Position numbers and translations under genes: made by a program
Assembly: GCA_900544905.1 (NCBI GenBank)
Contig: UQXF01000062.1
Span: forward strand, 1-20,888
Length of the DNA: 20,888 bases
Direction: 5' to 3'
Origin: an uncultured Clostridium sp.
GTDB taxonomy: Bacteria > Bacillota > Clostridia > Lachnospirales > Lachnospiraceae
Part shown: one piece after another, positions 1 to 7,282 of the stretch
Layout of the letters: each line of letters begins with the position of its first letter
Position numbering within the stretch: the first letter of the stretch is position 1
The notes under the pieces: model-generated
Told to the model about the DNA's origin: nothing
Seen by the model: only the letters and a program-made list of their open reading frames with translations
Databases searched by the model: none

Positions 1-24
1 CTCGGAGATGTGTATAAGAGACAG
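1..24. other. Residual Nextera/Tn5 adapter (left end)
   Basis: The first 24 bases match the end of the Nextera read-2 adapter, including the 19-base Tn5 mosaic end (AGATGTGTATAAGAGACAG). This is library-derived, not genomic. Genomic sequence begins at about position 25. Confidence 0.97.
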
Positions 25-1094
25 ACATATATGTATATAGTATTATATGCATTTTCCTTGTTGATTATAGGTGCATAAATAGTTATACCTGAAAATCCTT
101 TGCCATTTTGATCCTTAGCAGTTATTTTGCCAATAAACTCTAAAAATCCAACATTTTCTATTAATCGTGAATCTTTAGAAAACATCATATAATCATAATC
201 ATTTTCTATTTCAATAGTAATTTTATCTTGCACAGTTGATGCTTCTTCTATTTTATGTTGAAAATCACGATCATTTACTACCTCATATCTATTTCCAGCA
301 ATATTTACTATATGGATTTTGTATTCTCCATCTCCTTCTACTGGTGCCTCTAATATTGGATATTTTATAATTGGTGTTTCCACAGTTGACTTCTCTGTAG
401 TAGGTTGTTCTGTAGTTATTTTTTCAGTAATTGGTGTTTGAGTTGTAGGAGTCTCCGTAGTTACTCTTTCAGTAATTGGAGTCTGTGTAGTTGGTGTTTG
501 AGTAGTTGTTTTCTTCTTTGGTGCTACTACCTTTATTGTTCTTGTTTTGGTTGCTTTATTTCCTGCTTTATCTTTTACTGTATATGTTATTTTATATGTC
601 CCTGTGCTTGTGAATTTTACCTTTTTATCTTTCTTTACTGCTTTTGCTATTGAATTATATTTTTTCTTTCCTTTTTTTACTGTTACTGTTATCTTTTTTG
701 TTACATTTCCATCTTTATTATCCTTTGCTGTTGTTTTTGGTATCTTTACTGACTTTCCTTTTTCTACTGTCATTTTTGTTTTTCCACTAAATTTTATTAC
801 TGGTTTCTTTTTATCTTTCTTTTTACTTTTTGCTTCTACTGTATAAGGATTTGTTTCTGTTATACTTGTATCTGGTACTCCTAATAATCCTGCTATTAAT
901 GCTAACACCAGCATTACTACCGCTGCTGCTTTTTGGGGTCTATACGCTCTTTTTGCTGGTATATTTATTTCCTCTTCATCATACCCACAAAATTGAAACT
1001 TTCCTTCCTCTTCTATATTTAATTCTTCTATTTCCCCTTCTTTTCTTATACTGCTTAATTCTTCTTTTAATTTTTCAAAAAACTCTGCTTTCAT
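25..1094 (-). CDS. Membrane-anchored Ig-like domain protein, copy B (3' truncated by contig end)
   Basis: An open frame of about 356 codons runs from the ATG at 1094 to the adapter without a stop, so the C-terminus is missing. In order: a charged head of about 30 residues; the shared segment beginning FQFCGYDEEE; one hydrophobic segment (VVMLVLALIAGLLGV, about residues 58-72); a Lys-rich Ig-like module (KDNKDGNVTKK ... YTVKDKAGNKATKTRTIKVV) resembling the DUF5011/bacterial surface Ig-like family; a Thr/Pro linker with a 14-residue unit repeated (TQTPITE[R/K]..TTE.PT); and a C-terminal region I do not recognise. The start is chosen because GAAAGGA precedes it, inside the last codons of the upstream paralogue, whose stop lies only four bases before this ATG. 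The genes are therefore probably co-transcribed and translationally coupled. It is probably a type II membrane protein facing outward. Function is unknown. Confidence 0.85.
497..1010. repeat. Tandem duplicated module, copy B unit
   Basis: This segment aligns with 1722-2232. Over roughly 470 bases compared by eye I count about 16 substitutions and one 3-base indel (KKKDKKK versus KKDKKK). It encodes the shared FQFCGY-to-Ig-like module of the two paralogues. Similarity drops sharply on both sides. Confidence 0.85.
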
Positions 1095-1098
1095 ATTT

Positions 1099-2289
1099 TT
1101 ATTCCTTTCTAGTTAATGATATAGTATTATCATATGACTGACATCCAGAAATACAAATTTTAGCTTCTTCATCAATATAAGCCCATATAAACAAATCAGA
1201 ATTAACGACTGTAGAATAATTATTATATAGGTCAACATCCTTAATGGAATATGCATTACCTTTTGAATCAACAAAACTAACAACTATCAATTGATTACTA
1301 TTACTAATCTTTTCTTTAGTTATAAAAATATTATTTGAACAATCTACACCATAATCATCTATAATTGATATTTTGCCCCAAAAAGATAAATATTTGTGCC
1401 CTTCAAGATAATCAAATGTTGCTGAATCATATGCAAAACTTGACATATCCCACTTTCCAAATTCAAATCTACAAACTGGTTCTGGATTAGGGTTATCATA
1501 TCTTATTTTAATATATTCATCGTTAGGTTCAGTTAACAATTTGTATTCCACTCCATCAACATTTATTTTTGTAATCTTGCCATATTTAGATAAATCTGCT
1601 TCTTTTGCAATAAGAGTTTCCGTAGTAGGTTGCTCTGTAGTTACTTTTTCAGTAGTTGGTGTTTGGGTTGTAGGTCTTTGAGTTGTAGGAACCTCTGTAG
1701 TTACTCTTTCTGTTGTTGGTATTTGGGGTGTTGTTTTCTTCTTTGGTGCTACTACTTTTATTGTTCTTGTTTTAGTTGCTTTATTTCCTGCTTTATCTTT
1801 TACTGTATATGTTATTTTATATGTTCCTGTGCTTGTAAATTTTACCTTTTTATTTTTCTTTACTGCTTTTGCTATTGAATTATATTTTTTCTTTCCTTTT
1901 TTTACTGTTACTGTTATCTTTTTTGTTACATTTCCATCTTTATTATCTTTTGCTGTTGTTTTTGGTATCTTTACTGACTTCCCTTTTTCTACTGTTATTT
2001 TTGTTTTTCCACTAAATTTTATTACTGGTTTCTTTTTATCTTTTTTACTTTTTGCTTCTACTGTATACGGATTTGTTTCTGTTATACTTGTATCTGGTAC
2101 TCCTAATAATCCTGCTGTTAATGCTAACACCAGCATTACTGCCGCTGCTGCTTTTTTTGGTCTATACGCTCTTTTTGCTGGTATATTTATTTCTTCTTCG
2201 TCATATCCACAAAATTGAAACTCTCCTTCCTCTTTTTCTGCCTCTGCTTTTTCTATCCTTTTTCGCATTCTTATTAATTCTTTTTTCAT
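1099..2289 (-). CDS. Membrane-anchored Ig-like domain protein, copy A
   Basis: Complete 396-residue protein, start ATG at 2289 with an upstream GAGAGGAAGG. The N-terminal 46 residues are charged and contain the FQFCGYDEEE segment shared with copy B. A single hydrophobic stretch (AAAAVMLVLALTAGLLGV, about residues 47-65) could be a membrane anchor or a signal with an unusually long n-region. A Lys/Thr-rich Ig-like module follows (about 80-180), then a Thr/Pro linker of PTTE/PTTQ units (about 185-225) that looks extracellular and possibly glycosylated, then a C-terminal domain (about 230-396) of unknown family. Its central roughly 500 bases are about 96-97 percent identical to copy B by eye, while the C-terminal domains are barely alignable. 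Base composition is much more AT-rich than the genes from 5326 onward. Adhesin, cell-surface sensor or anti-sigma-like roles are possible; nothing here decides. Confidence 0.88.
   Translation of the reverse strand: MKKELIRMRKRIEKAEAEKEEGEFQFCGYDEEEINIPAKRAYRPKKAAAAVMLVLALTAGLLGVPDTSITETNPYTVEAKSKKDKKKPVIKFSGKTKITVEKGKSVKIPKTTAKDNKDGNVTKKITVTVKKGKKKYNSIAKAVKKNKKVKFTSTGTYKITYTVKDKAGNKATKTRTIKVVAPKKKTTPQIPTTERVTTEVPTTQRPTTQTPTTEKVTTEQPTTETLIAKEADLSKYGKITKINVDGVEYKLLTEPNDEYIKIRYDNPNPEPVCRFEFGKWDMSSFAYDSATFDYLEGHKYLSFWGKISIIDDYGVDCSNNIFITKEKISNSNQLIVVSFVDSKGNAYSIKDVDLYNNYSTVVNSDLFIWAYIDEEAKICISGCQSYDNTISLTRKE
1722..2232. repeat. Tandem duplicated module, copy A unit
   Basis: Partner of the repeat at 497-1010, direct orientation, offset about 1.22 kb. 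It covers the code for the membrane segment and Ig-like domain of copy A. The near identity implies recent duplication or continuing gene conversion. Confidence 0.85.
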
Positions 2290-2305
2290 ATTATCCTTCC
2301 TCTCT

Positions 2306-2317
2306 CCTGTATACAGG
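2306..2317. promoter_or_regulatory. 12-bp palindrome upstream of copy A
   Basis: CCTGTATACAGG is a perfect palindrome lying just upstream of the ribosome binding site of the minus-strand gene starting at 2289. It could be an operator or a small mRNA structure. No regulator is identified. Confidence 0.3.
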
Positions 2318-2410
2318 CTTTTCTTAATTAAAAAACACTATCTCTTTTTTCTGTAATTTCCCATACATATTTTCCCACATTATTACTGTTTTTTCAATCA
2401 AATAGCACCA

Positions 2411-2578
2411 ATGGGCAATATTCGGCATGAAAAGATTAAACACCAGCCCTCTGATAAATTAAATGCCATTATCGCAGAGTTGGTCAAACTGGATACACCG
2501 CCCCTGCCAGTTGCACCTGTGCCATTTCCAGTTGCGTTTTACGATAATGATAGACTTTTTTCGACCAAAAAGGTATAA
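2411..2578 (+). CDS. Short unidentified ORF, possible gene remnant
   Basis: A 55-codon frame from ATG 2411 to TAA 2578 starts MGNIRHEKIK and carries a Pro/Val-rich stretch (PPLPVAPVPFPVAF) before ending FSTKKV. The frame stays open upstream to 2357. No convincing ribosome binding site precedes the ATG. The base composition is visibly richer in GC than the flanks, and the downstream promoter -10 (TATAAT) overlaps its last codons. It could be the C-terminal fragment of a decayed gene or a chance frame. I do not recognise the family. Confidence 0.3.
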   Translation: MGNIRHEKIKHQPSDKLNAIIAELVKLDTPPLPVAPVPFPVAFYDNDRLFSTKKV

Positions 2579-2579
2579 T
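2551..2579 (+). promoter_or_regulatory. Sigma-A-type promoter of the SPFH gene
   Basis: TAGACT (2551-2556, 4 of 6 to TTGACA) and a perfect TATAAT (2574-2579) are separated by 17 bases. It would give a leader of about 130 bases before the ATG at 2720. Confidence 0.6.
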
Positions 2580-2646
2580 TATGATGTGTGCAATATTTTA
2601 CTTTTTCATTCATATACATAGGAGAAGATACAAGCTTTTTTGCCAC

Positions 2647-2678
2647 AATGCATTTCGTTATATTCTAAAAAATGCATT
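2647..2678 (+). promoter_or_regulatory. Leader hairpin / repeated AATGCATT site
   Basis: AATGCATTT (2647-2655) pairs with AAATGCATT (2670-2678) over a 14-base loop. Each arm is itself the palindrome AATGCATT, so this may be either an mRNA hairpin in the leader of the SPFH gene or a pair of operator half-sites. Confidence 0.3.
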
Positions 2679-2719
2679 TAGAACCTACACAATTAAACTT
2701 ACAAAAAAAGGAGAATGTT

Positions 2720-4108
2720 ATGGGATTAATCAAAGCAATTTCAGGTGCAATCAGAGGGGTTGCCGCAGACCAGTGGAAGGAGTATTTTTACTGCGATGCA
2801 TTAGAAGCAGATGTATTGGTAACGAAGGGTCACAGAAGAAACAACAGTAAATTCGGAACAGGCAATAAGGGAAATGACAATATTATCAGTAACGGTTCCG
2901 TCGTTGCCGTAAATGAAGGTCAGTGTATGATTATCGTTGACCAGGGTAAGGTCGTTGAATTTTGTGCCGAAGCAGGAGAATTTTTATACGATACCTCGTC
3001 AGAACCAAGCCTTTTGTCCGGCGATTTAGGTGAAAACATTGGTAAGACTTTTTCGCAAATTGGCAAGCGTTTTACCTTTGGCGGTGATACCGGCAAAGAC
3101 CAAAGAGTTTATTTCTTTAATACAAAAGAAATTATGGGCAATAAATACGGCACAGCAAATCCCGTTCCTTTCCGCGTAGTTGACCAGAATATTGGCTTGG
3201 ATGTAGACATTTCTGTTCGTTGTAATGGTGAATACTCCTACCAGATTTTTGACCCCATCCTTTTCTATACAAATGTCTGCGGAAATGTAACAGATGAATT
3301 CACAAGAGACAAGATTGACAGCCAGTTAAAAACCGAATTAATGACGGCTTTACAGCCAGCCTTTGCTGAGATTTCCGCTATGGGAATCCGATACAGTGCA
3401 GTTCCTGCACATACCCTTGAGGTTGCTGATGCATTGAATAAACAGTTATCCGAAAAATGGGGACAATTAAGAGGTATCCGGATTGTTTCCTTCGGTGTCA
3501 ACACCATTAAGGCTTCCGAAGAAGACGAGCAGATGATTAAGGAGCTGCAAAAGACCGCAGTTCTCCGGAATCCAAATATGGCAGCCGCTACCCTGGTAGG
3601 TGCACAGGCAGAGGCTATGAAGTCTGCCGCTTCTAACACCTCCACCGGACCTATGATGGCATTTGCCGGTATGAATATGGCAACCCAGGCGGGCGGTATG
3701 GATGCTAACGCATTATTTGCAATGGGTCAGCAGCAGAACAATACACCACCTGTCAATCCGACTCCGACCGCACCAAGCCCGGCTCCTGCAAGTCCTTCTG
3801 CACCCGCAGCAGAAGCACCTGCCACAGCTCCTTCCGCTGCTTCCTGGACCTGTTCCTGTGGTGCTGTTAATACCGGAAAGTTCTGTATAGAATGCGGTAC
3901 ACCAAAGCCTGCTCCTGTCAAGGGCTGGACCTGCTCCTGCGGTGCCGTAAACCAGGGTAAATTCTGTCCGGAATGTGGTGCCAGAAAGCCTGCGGACGCA
4001 CCTTTATATCGTTGTGACAAGTGCGGCTGGCAGCCGGAAGACCCACATCATCCGCCAAAATTCTGTCCGGAGTGTGGAGACGTTTTTGATGAGAATGATG
4101 TCCAATAA
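2720..4108 (+). CDS. ydjI: YdjI-like SPFH-domain protein with three zinc ribbons
   Basis: 462 residues from ATG 2720, chosen because AAGGAG sits seven bases upstream; an in-frame ATG at 2672 has no ribosome binding site. An N-terminal SPFH (band-7-like) domain of the YdjI/'virion core protein' type fills about residues 1-290 (GLIKAISGAIRG start, YTNVCGNVTDEF, IRIVSFGV). A Pro/Ala/Ser linker then leads to three zinc ribbons: C378/C380-C389/C392, C405/C407-C416/C419 and C432/C435-C449/C452. The first two have the CxC spacing. In Bacillus subtilis YdjI works with YdjG and YdjH to place PspA at the membrane during envelope stress. YdjG- and YdjH-like genes follow at 5326 and 6507, supporting the same module, but pspA is not in the window. 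There is no signal peptide, so it is probably cytoplasmic and membrane-associated. Transcription probably starts at 2551-2579 and ends at 4130-4161. Confidence 0.85.
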   Translation: MGLIKAISGAIRGVAADQWKEYFYCDALEADVLVTKGHRRNNSKFGTGNKGNDNIISNGSVVAVNEGQCMIIVDQGKVVEFCAEAGEFLYDTSSEPSLLSGDLGENIGKTFSQIGKRFTFGGDTGKDQRVYFFNTKEIMGNKYGTANPVPFRVVDQNIGLDVDISVRCNGEYSYQIFDPILFYTNVCGNVTDEFTRDKIDSQLKTELMTALQPAFAEISAMGIRYSAVPAHTLEVADALNKQLSEKWGQLRGIRIVSFGVNTIKASEEDEQMIKELQKTAVLRNPNMAAATLVGAQAEAMKSAASNTSTGPMMAFAGMNMATQAGGMDANALFAMGQQQNNTPPVNPTPTAPSPAPASPSAPAAEAPATAPSAASWTCSCGAVNTGKFCIECGTPKPAPVKGWTCSCGAVNQGKFCPECGARKPADAPLYRCDKCGWQPEDPHHPPKFCPECGDVFDENDVQ

Positions 4109-4129
4109 ATAAGCCTTGTAAAGGGATGG

Positions 4130-4161
4130 GAAACCCACTGTGTGGGTTTCTCTCGTTTTCA
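4130..4161 (+). terminator. Rho-independent terminator after the SPFH gene
   Basis: GAAACCCAC (4130-4138), loop TGT, GTGGGTTTC (4142-4150): a perfect 9-bp stem followed by TCTCGTTTTC. The T-run is imperfect, so some read-through into the next gene is possible. Confidence 0.65.
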
Positions 4162-4199
4162 GATAATGCCTAAATCATAATTTTCTGAGGTGAAACAAA

Positions 4200-4793
4200 T
4201 TGATAAAATACGTGAGAAATATTGATGATATAAGCAAATATCAGTGTGGGGAACTTCCTGCAAATGCACAAAAGGTTGATGCACCTGCTACAATGAATAA
4301 GATGATGAAGAAATCAATCCCTATTGCAGTAATATTGTGTATAGTTATGTTCTTGACTATGTTTATTAAAACATTTACAAGTAAAGCCTTGGTTATTTTT
4401 CCACCAGCAGTGTTAGGTGGAGCATTGATTGGCTTTTTGCTTCTGATTGTCCATGAATGGTTACATGCTATAGCTTATCCAAGTGCAGCTGAGGTAACCA
4501 TTGGTAAATTGAAAGGTAAGATAGTTTGGGTTGCATTAGCATCATTTCCGCTAAAAAGAAGTCGATTTATACTTATGTGCCTATTACCATTTCTACTTGG
4601 AATTATACCTTGGGTGCTATTTATATTATCAGCGCCACAAAGTACAGTATTCAATGGATTGATGTTTGGAATGGCATGTATGGGAATGGTATCTCCATAT
4701 CCTGATGTATATAATGTCGTTATGGTGCTAAAACAAACAAGGAATACTGATAAAATTATGTTTTGGGGAGATGACACATATCGGATTTCTTAA
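4200..4793 (+). CDS. DUF3267-type membrane zinc metallopeptidase
   Basis: 197 residues starting at TTG 4200, with GAGGTG upstream. Transmembrane segments are visible at about 39-57, 63-84, 122-143 and 150-170. HEWLHA at residues 85-90 fits the HExxH zinc-protease signature at the end of a membrane helix, as in the putative zincin family DUF3267. A conserved-looking SPYPDVYN follows near 164-171, also typical of that family. It probably acts within the membrane; its substrate is unknown. The gene and its downstream neighbour are clearly more AT-rich than the flanking ydjI- and ydjG-like genes, suggesting insertion into that cluster. A terminator lies just upstream, so it probably has its own promoter, which I could not assign. 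Confidence 0.75.
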   Translation: MIKYVRNIDDISKYQCGELPANAQKVDAPATMNKMMKKSIPIAVILCIVMFLTMFIKTFTSKALVIFPPAVLGGALIGFLLLIVHEWLHAIAYPSAAEVTIGKLKGKIVWVALASFPLKRSRFILMCLLPFLLGIIPWVLFILSAPQSTVFNGLMFGMACMGMVSPYPDVYNVVMVLKQTRNTDKIMFWGDDTYRIS

Positions 4794-4820
4794 TGTTAAA
4801 ATATTAAGAAACTTTTAGCT
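4787..4820 (+). terminator. Weak AT-rich stem-loop at the end of the DUF3267 gene
   Basis: TTCTTAAT (4787-4794, overlapping the stop codon) pairs with ATTAAGAA (4803-4810), followed by ACTTTTAGCTT. Low stability; it may be a weak terminator or only an mRNA 3' structure. Confidence 0.3.
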
Positions 4821-4869
4821 TGTCGAAATGATTAAATCATGCAGAAAATTAGAATTTAGGAGATTACAT

Positions 4870-5310
4870 ATGATTAGAGAAATCAACGAGAATGAGCTGA
4901 ACGAACTGTTAGAATTGTATTTATATTTGCATGAGGAATCAATCCCAGAAATGACAGAGCATTTAAAAGATACATGGAATACCATCATTCGGGACGAAAA
5001 CCATCATATTGTTGTTAATGTGATAGATGGAAAAATTGTATCATCCTGTGTATGTGTGATAATTCCTAATTTGACAAGAAATGTAAGGCCATATGCGTTT
5101 TTAGAAAATGTTGTTACACATAGGGATTACAGAGGGAAGGGTTATGCAACCGAATGTTTAAATTATGCAAAAGATATAGCTGTAAAGAAAAACTGTTATA
5201 AAATGATGTTGCTTACAGGTTCAAAGGAAAAGAAAACCCTGGATTTTTACCAAAATGCAGGGTATAACAGCTCTGATAAAACAGCTTTTATTCAGTGGAT
5301 AGATATATGA
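4870..5310 (+). CDS. GNAT-family N-acetyltransferase
   Basis: 146 residues from ATG 4870, preferred over an in-frame ATG at 4828 because AGGAG lies seven bases before it. The GNAT fold is indicated by the acetyl-CoA pyrophosphate-binding loop RGKGYA (88-93) after strand FLENVVTHRDY, by the helix ECLNYAKDIA, and by a C-terminal FYQNAGY (126-132). Length is typical of a minimal GNAT enzyme. The acceptor substrate cannot be told. It is AT-rich like the gene before it. It ends 15 bases before the YdjG-like gene, whose ribosome binding site lies in that gap, so the two are probably co-transcribed despite their difference in composition. Confidence 0.85.
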   Translation: MIREINENELNELLELYLYLHEESIPEMTEHLKDTWNTIIRDENHHIVVNVIDGKIVSSCVCVIIPNLTRNVRPYAFLENVVTHRDYRGKGYATECLNYAKDIAVKKNCYKMMLLTGSKEKKTLDFYQNAGYNSSDKTAFIQWIDI

Positions 5311-5325
5311 GGGAGGAGAAGATTT

Positions 5326-6426
5326 ATGGACGATTTTAACGATATGAATATCGTGGACACAAAAGAAGAAACAGACAAGAAATGTTCCCAGTGTGGTGGT
5401 GTTATGGATTTTGACCCTGCCACCGGCAATCTGAAGTGTCCATATTGTGATTACGAAGAAACCATTAAAGTACAGGAGGACAAGCCGAAGAAAGCGGAGG
5501 AGCTGGACTTTTATACCGCCGAGCATACCGCCAACCGTGACTGGGGTGTAGAGACAAAGACGGTTCTCTGTAAAGCCTGCGGTGCTGAATCCATTTATGA
5601 TGCTTTACAGACTGCGGCAGTCTGCCCATTTTGCGGCTCCAACCAGGTTATGGATGCAAATGACCAGGATACCATAGCACCAGGCGGTGTTGTACCATTT
5701 AAAATAAGTGATAAACAGGCTTCCGAGCTCTTCCACAAATGGATTAAACGCAGATGGTTCTGTCCAAAGCTCGCCAAAGACAGCGCCAAACCAAAGCACT
5801 TTAAGGGCATTTACCTACCATACTGGACCTTTGATGCAGACACCTTTTCCTCTTATCAGGGGGAATACGGTATCGACCACACAAGAAAAGACCGGAACGG
5901 CAACACTCATACAGAGACTGACTGGCACCGCACCTCCGGCACCCACAGGGAATTTATCAATGATGAGCTGGTACTGGCTTCCAAAAATCATGATATGTCC
6001 ATGCTTCGTAAGCTGGAGCCATTTGATACGGAAAATAACAAAGCCTATAAGCCGGAATACATTGCCGGATTTGTGGCAGAGCGCTACTCTCTGGGACTTA
6101 AGGATGCATGGACAAAAGCCATGACTTCAATTAAGGAAAAGTTAAAGCGCCATGTTTCGGATAAAATCACCCAGGAGCACCATGCAGACCGTGTCCGCAA
6201 TGTGAAGCTGGGAACAGATTACAGCAATATTACATATAAATATCTTTTGCTTCCCATCTGGGTATCCAACTTTAAATACAACGACCAGGTATACCAGTTT
6301 ATGGTGAACGGACAAACCGGTAAGGTAGCAGGTAAAACGCCAATTTCTGTTCCGAAGGTTGTCATTACCGTAGTTGCAGTTATTGCCATCATCGCAATTC
6401 TCTACTACCTTGGTGTATGGAACTAA
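5326..6426 (+). CDS. ydjG: YdjG-like TFIIB-type zinc-ribbon membrane protein
   Basis: 366 residues, ATG at 5326 after GGAGGAG. Two four-cysteine zinc ribbons occur at the N-terminus: C20/C23-C38/C41 (TFIIB-like) and C82/C85-C100/C103. A long soluble middle follows, with Trp/Tyr-rich segments (LPYWTFDADTFSSYQG, YLLLPIWV), and one C-terminal transmembrane helix at about 345-362. This order matches Bacillus YdjG (about 340 residues), a partner of YdjH, YdjI and PspA in the membrane stress response; that family role is known from Bacillus and is inferred here. Its spacing to the GNAT gene suggests shared transcription. Base composition matches the SPFH gene rather than the two genes between them. 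Confidence 0.8.
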   Translation: MDDFNDMNIVDTKEETDKKCSQCGGVMDFDPATGNLKCPYCDYEETIKVQEDKPKKAEELDFYTAEHTANRDWGVETKTVLCKACGAESIYDALQTAAVCPFCGSNQVMDANDQDTIAPGGVVPFKISDKQASELFHKWIKRRWFCPKLAKDSAKPKHFKGIYLPYWTFDADTFSSYQGEYGIDHTRKDRNGNTHTETDWHRTSGTHREFINDELVLASKNHDMSMLRKLEPFDTENNKAYKPEYIAGFVAERYSLGLKDAWTKAMTSIKEKLKRHVSDKITQEHHADRVRNVKLGTDYSNITYKYLLLPIWVSNFKYNDQVYQFMVNGQTGKVAGKTPISVPKVVITVVAVIAIIAILYYLGVWN

Positions 6427-6506
6427 GACTATATCAAAAGACTGCCCTGACCATTTAGAAATGTGCTAGGGTATCTTACTTATATATCCGATTACATGGA
6501 GGCACT

Positions 6507-7268
6507 ATGAAATATATACCAATTATCATTATTTTAATCCTTATTCTTGCCATTATAATCGCAATCTACTGTGGTGTACGCTATCTCCAGAGAAAGACCA
6601 GAGAAGTATCCAGCGCGCTTTTCGGCACCTCAGATATTACACAGGCTGCCTGGCAGATGAAACAGGAATACTCCACAACACCCAAATCCGTTTCTGCCAT
6701 GACCAGTCTGCTTCTGCCAAAGATTGTATCCGACTTCCCGGATTTTCAGTATGACGAAATGAAGCAGCGGGCAGAAAATGTATTGACACAGTACTTACGT
6801 GCAGTTACAGAAAAAAATACCGCCATATTAACAGATGGCAATACCGAGCTGGAACAGCAGCTTGACAATCATATTCAGATGCTTTCTGTGAAGGATTTGC
6901 GGGAACATTTTGACCAGATTAAAATACACCGGACAGAAATCAACCAATACAGAAAAACCGCCGGAAGATGTATTATCACATTCCAGTCTGCACTTGAATG
7001 CTATCACTATATTACAGATAATTCTTCCTCCATAAAGGAAGGCTCCAAAGAGTACAAATACCAGACCAAATACAATACGGATTTAATCTATATCCAGGAC
7101 CGCAGCCTCGTAGAAAATGAGCTGGGCAACGCATTAGGGGTTAACTGTCCAAACTGCGGTGCTCCTCTTTCCTCCCTTGGTGCAAAGTTCTGCGAATACT
7201 GTGGCACTCCGGTTATCGAAATCAACATTCATGCCTGGTCCTTCAGCAATGTGGAAGAAATCCGTTAA
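6507..7268 (+). CDS. YdjH-like membrane protein with C-terminal zinc ribbon
   Basis: 253 residues, ATG at 6507 after GGAGG. The N-terminus is one strongly hydrophobic helix (residues 4-24), then a soluble domain that may be Tim44-like (LDNHIQMLSVKDLREHF ... ALECYHYITD, QDRSLVENELG), then a zinc ribbon CPNC...CEYC (C214/C217/C229/C232). Length and architecture resemble Bacillus YdjH (about 254 residues), the membrane partner of YdjG. It follows the YdjG-like gene by 80 bases and is probably in the same transcript. It converges with the MFS gene, with only 14 bases between the two stop codons and no clear terminator. Confidence 0.7.
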   Translation: MKYIPIIIILILILAIIIAIYCGVRYLQRKTREVSSALFGTSDITQAAWQMKQEYSTTPKSVSAMTSLLLPKIVSDFPDFQYDEMKQRAENVLTQYLRAVTEKNTAILTDGNTELEQQLDNHIQMLSVKDLREHFDQIKIHRTEINQYRKTAGRCIITFQSALECYHYITDNSSSIKEGSKEYKYQTKYNTDLIYIQDRSLVENELGNALGVNCPNCGAPLSSLGAKFCEYCGTPVIEINIHAWSFSNVEEIR

Positions 7269-7282
7269 ACCAGCACGAATAT

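Larger units (their letters stand above)
2318..2719. other. Intergenic region between divergent genes
   Basis: This is about 400 bases between the minus-strand paralogues and the plus-strand SPFH gene. It holds a short plus-strand ORF (2411-2578), a sigma-A-like promoter (2551-2579) and a leader hairpin (2647-2678). I saw no tRNA or terminator. The promoter of the minus-strand paralogues should lie around 2320-2410 but I could not assign it. Confidence 0.6.

Noticed and set aside
340..480. Short tandem repeats in the Thr/Pro linker considered as a CRISPR or minisatellite array
   Set aside because: They are coding repeats of a 14-residue unit, degenerate at DNA level and without spacers.
405..653. 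Cys-rich plus-strand frames at 405-653 and 1630-1878 that are similar to each other
   Set aside because: They are antisense shadows of the Thr/Lys-rich paralogues; their mutual similarity only reflects the duplicated module.
2672..2719. Upstream in-frame ATG as start of the SPFH protein
   Set aside because: It has no Shine-Dalgarno and lies in the leader hairpin; AAGGAG precedes the ATG at 2720.
2581..2850. Plus-strand frame overlapping the start of the SPFH gene
   Set aside because: It has no ribosome binding site, no protein-like features, and overlaps a well-supported gene in another frame.
6430..6480. Imperfect hairpin (CCCT...AGGG, CATTT/AAATG) between the YdjG- and YdjH-like genes
   Set aside because: It is mismatched and without a T-run; not convincing as a terminator or riboswitch.
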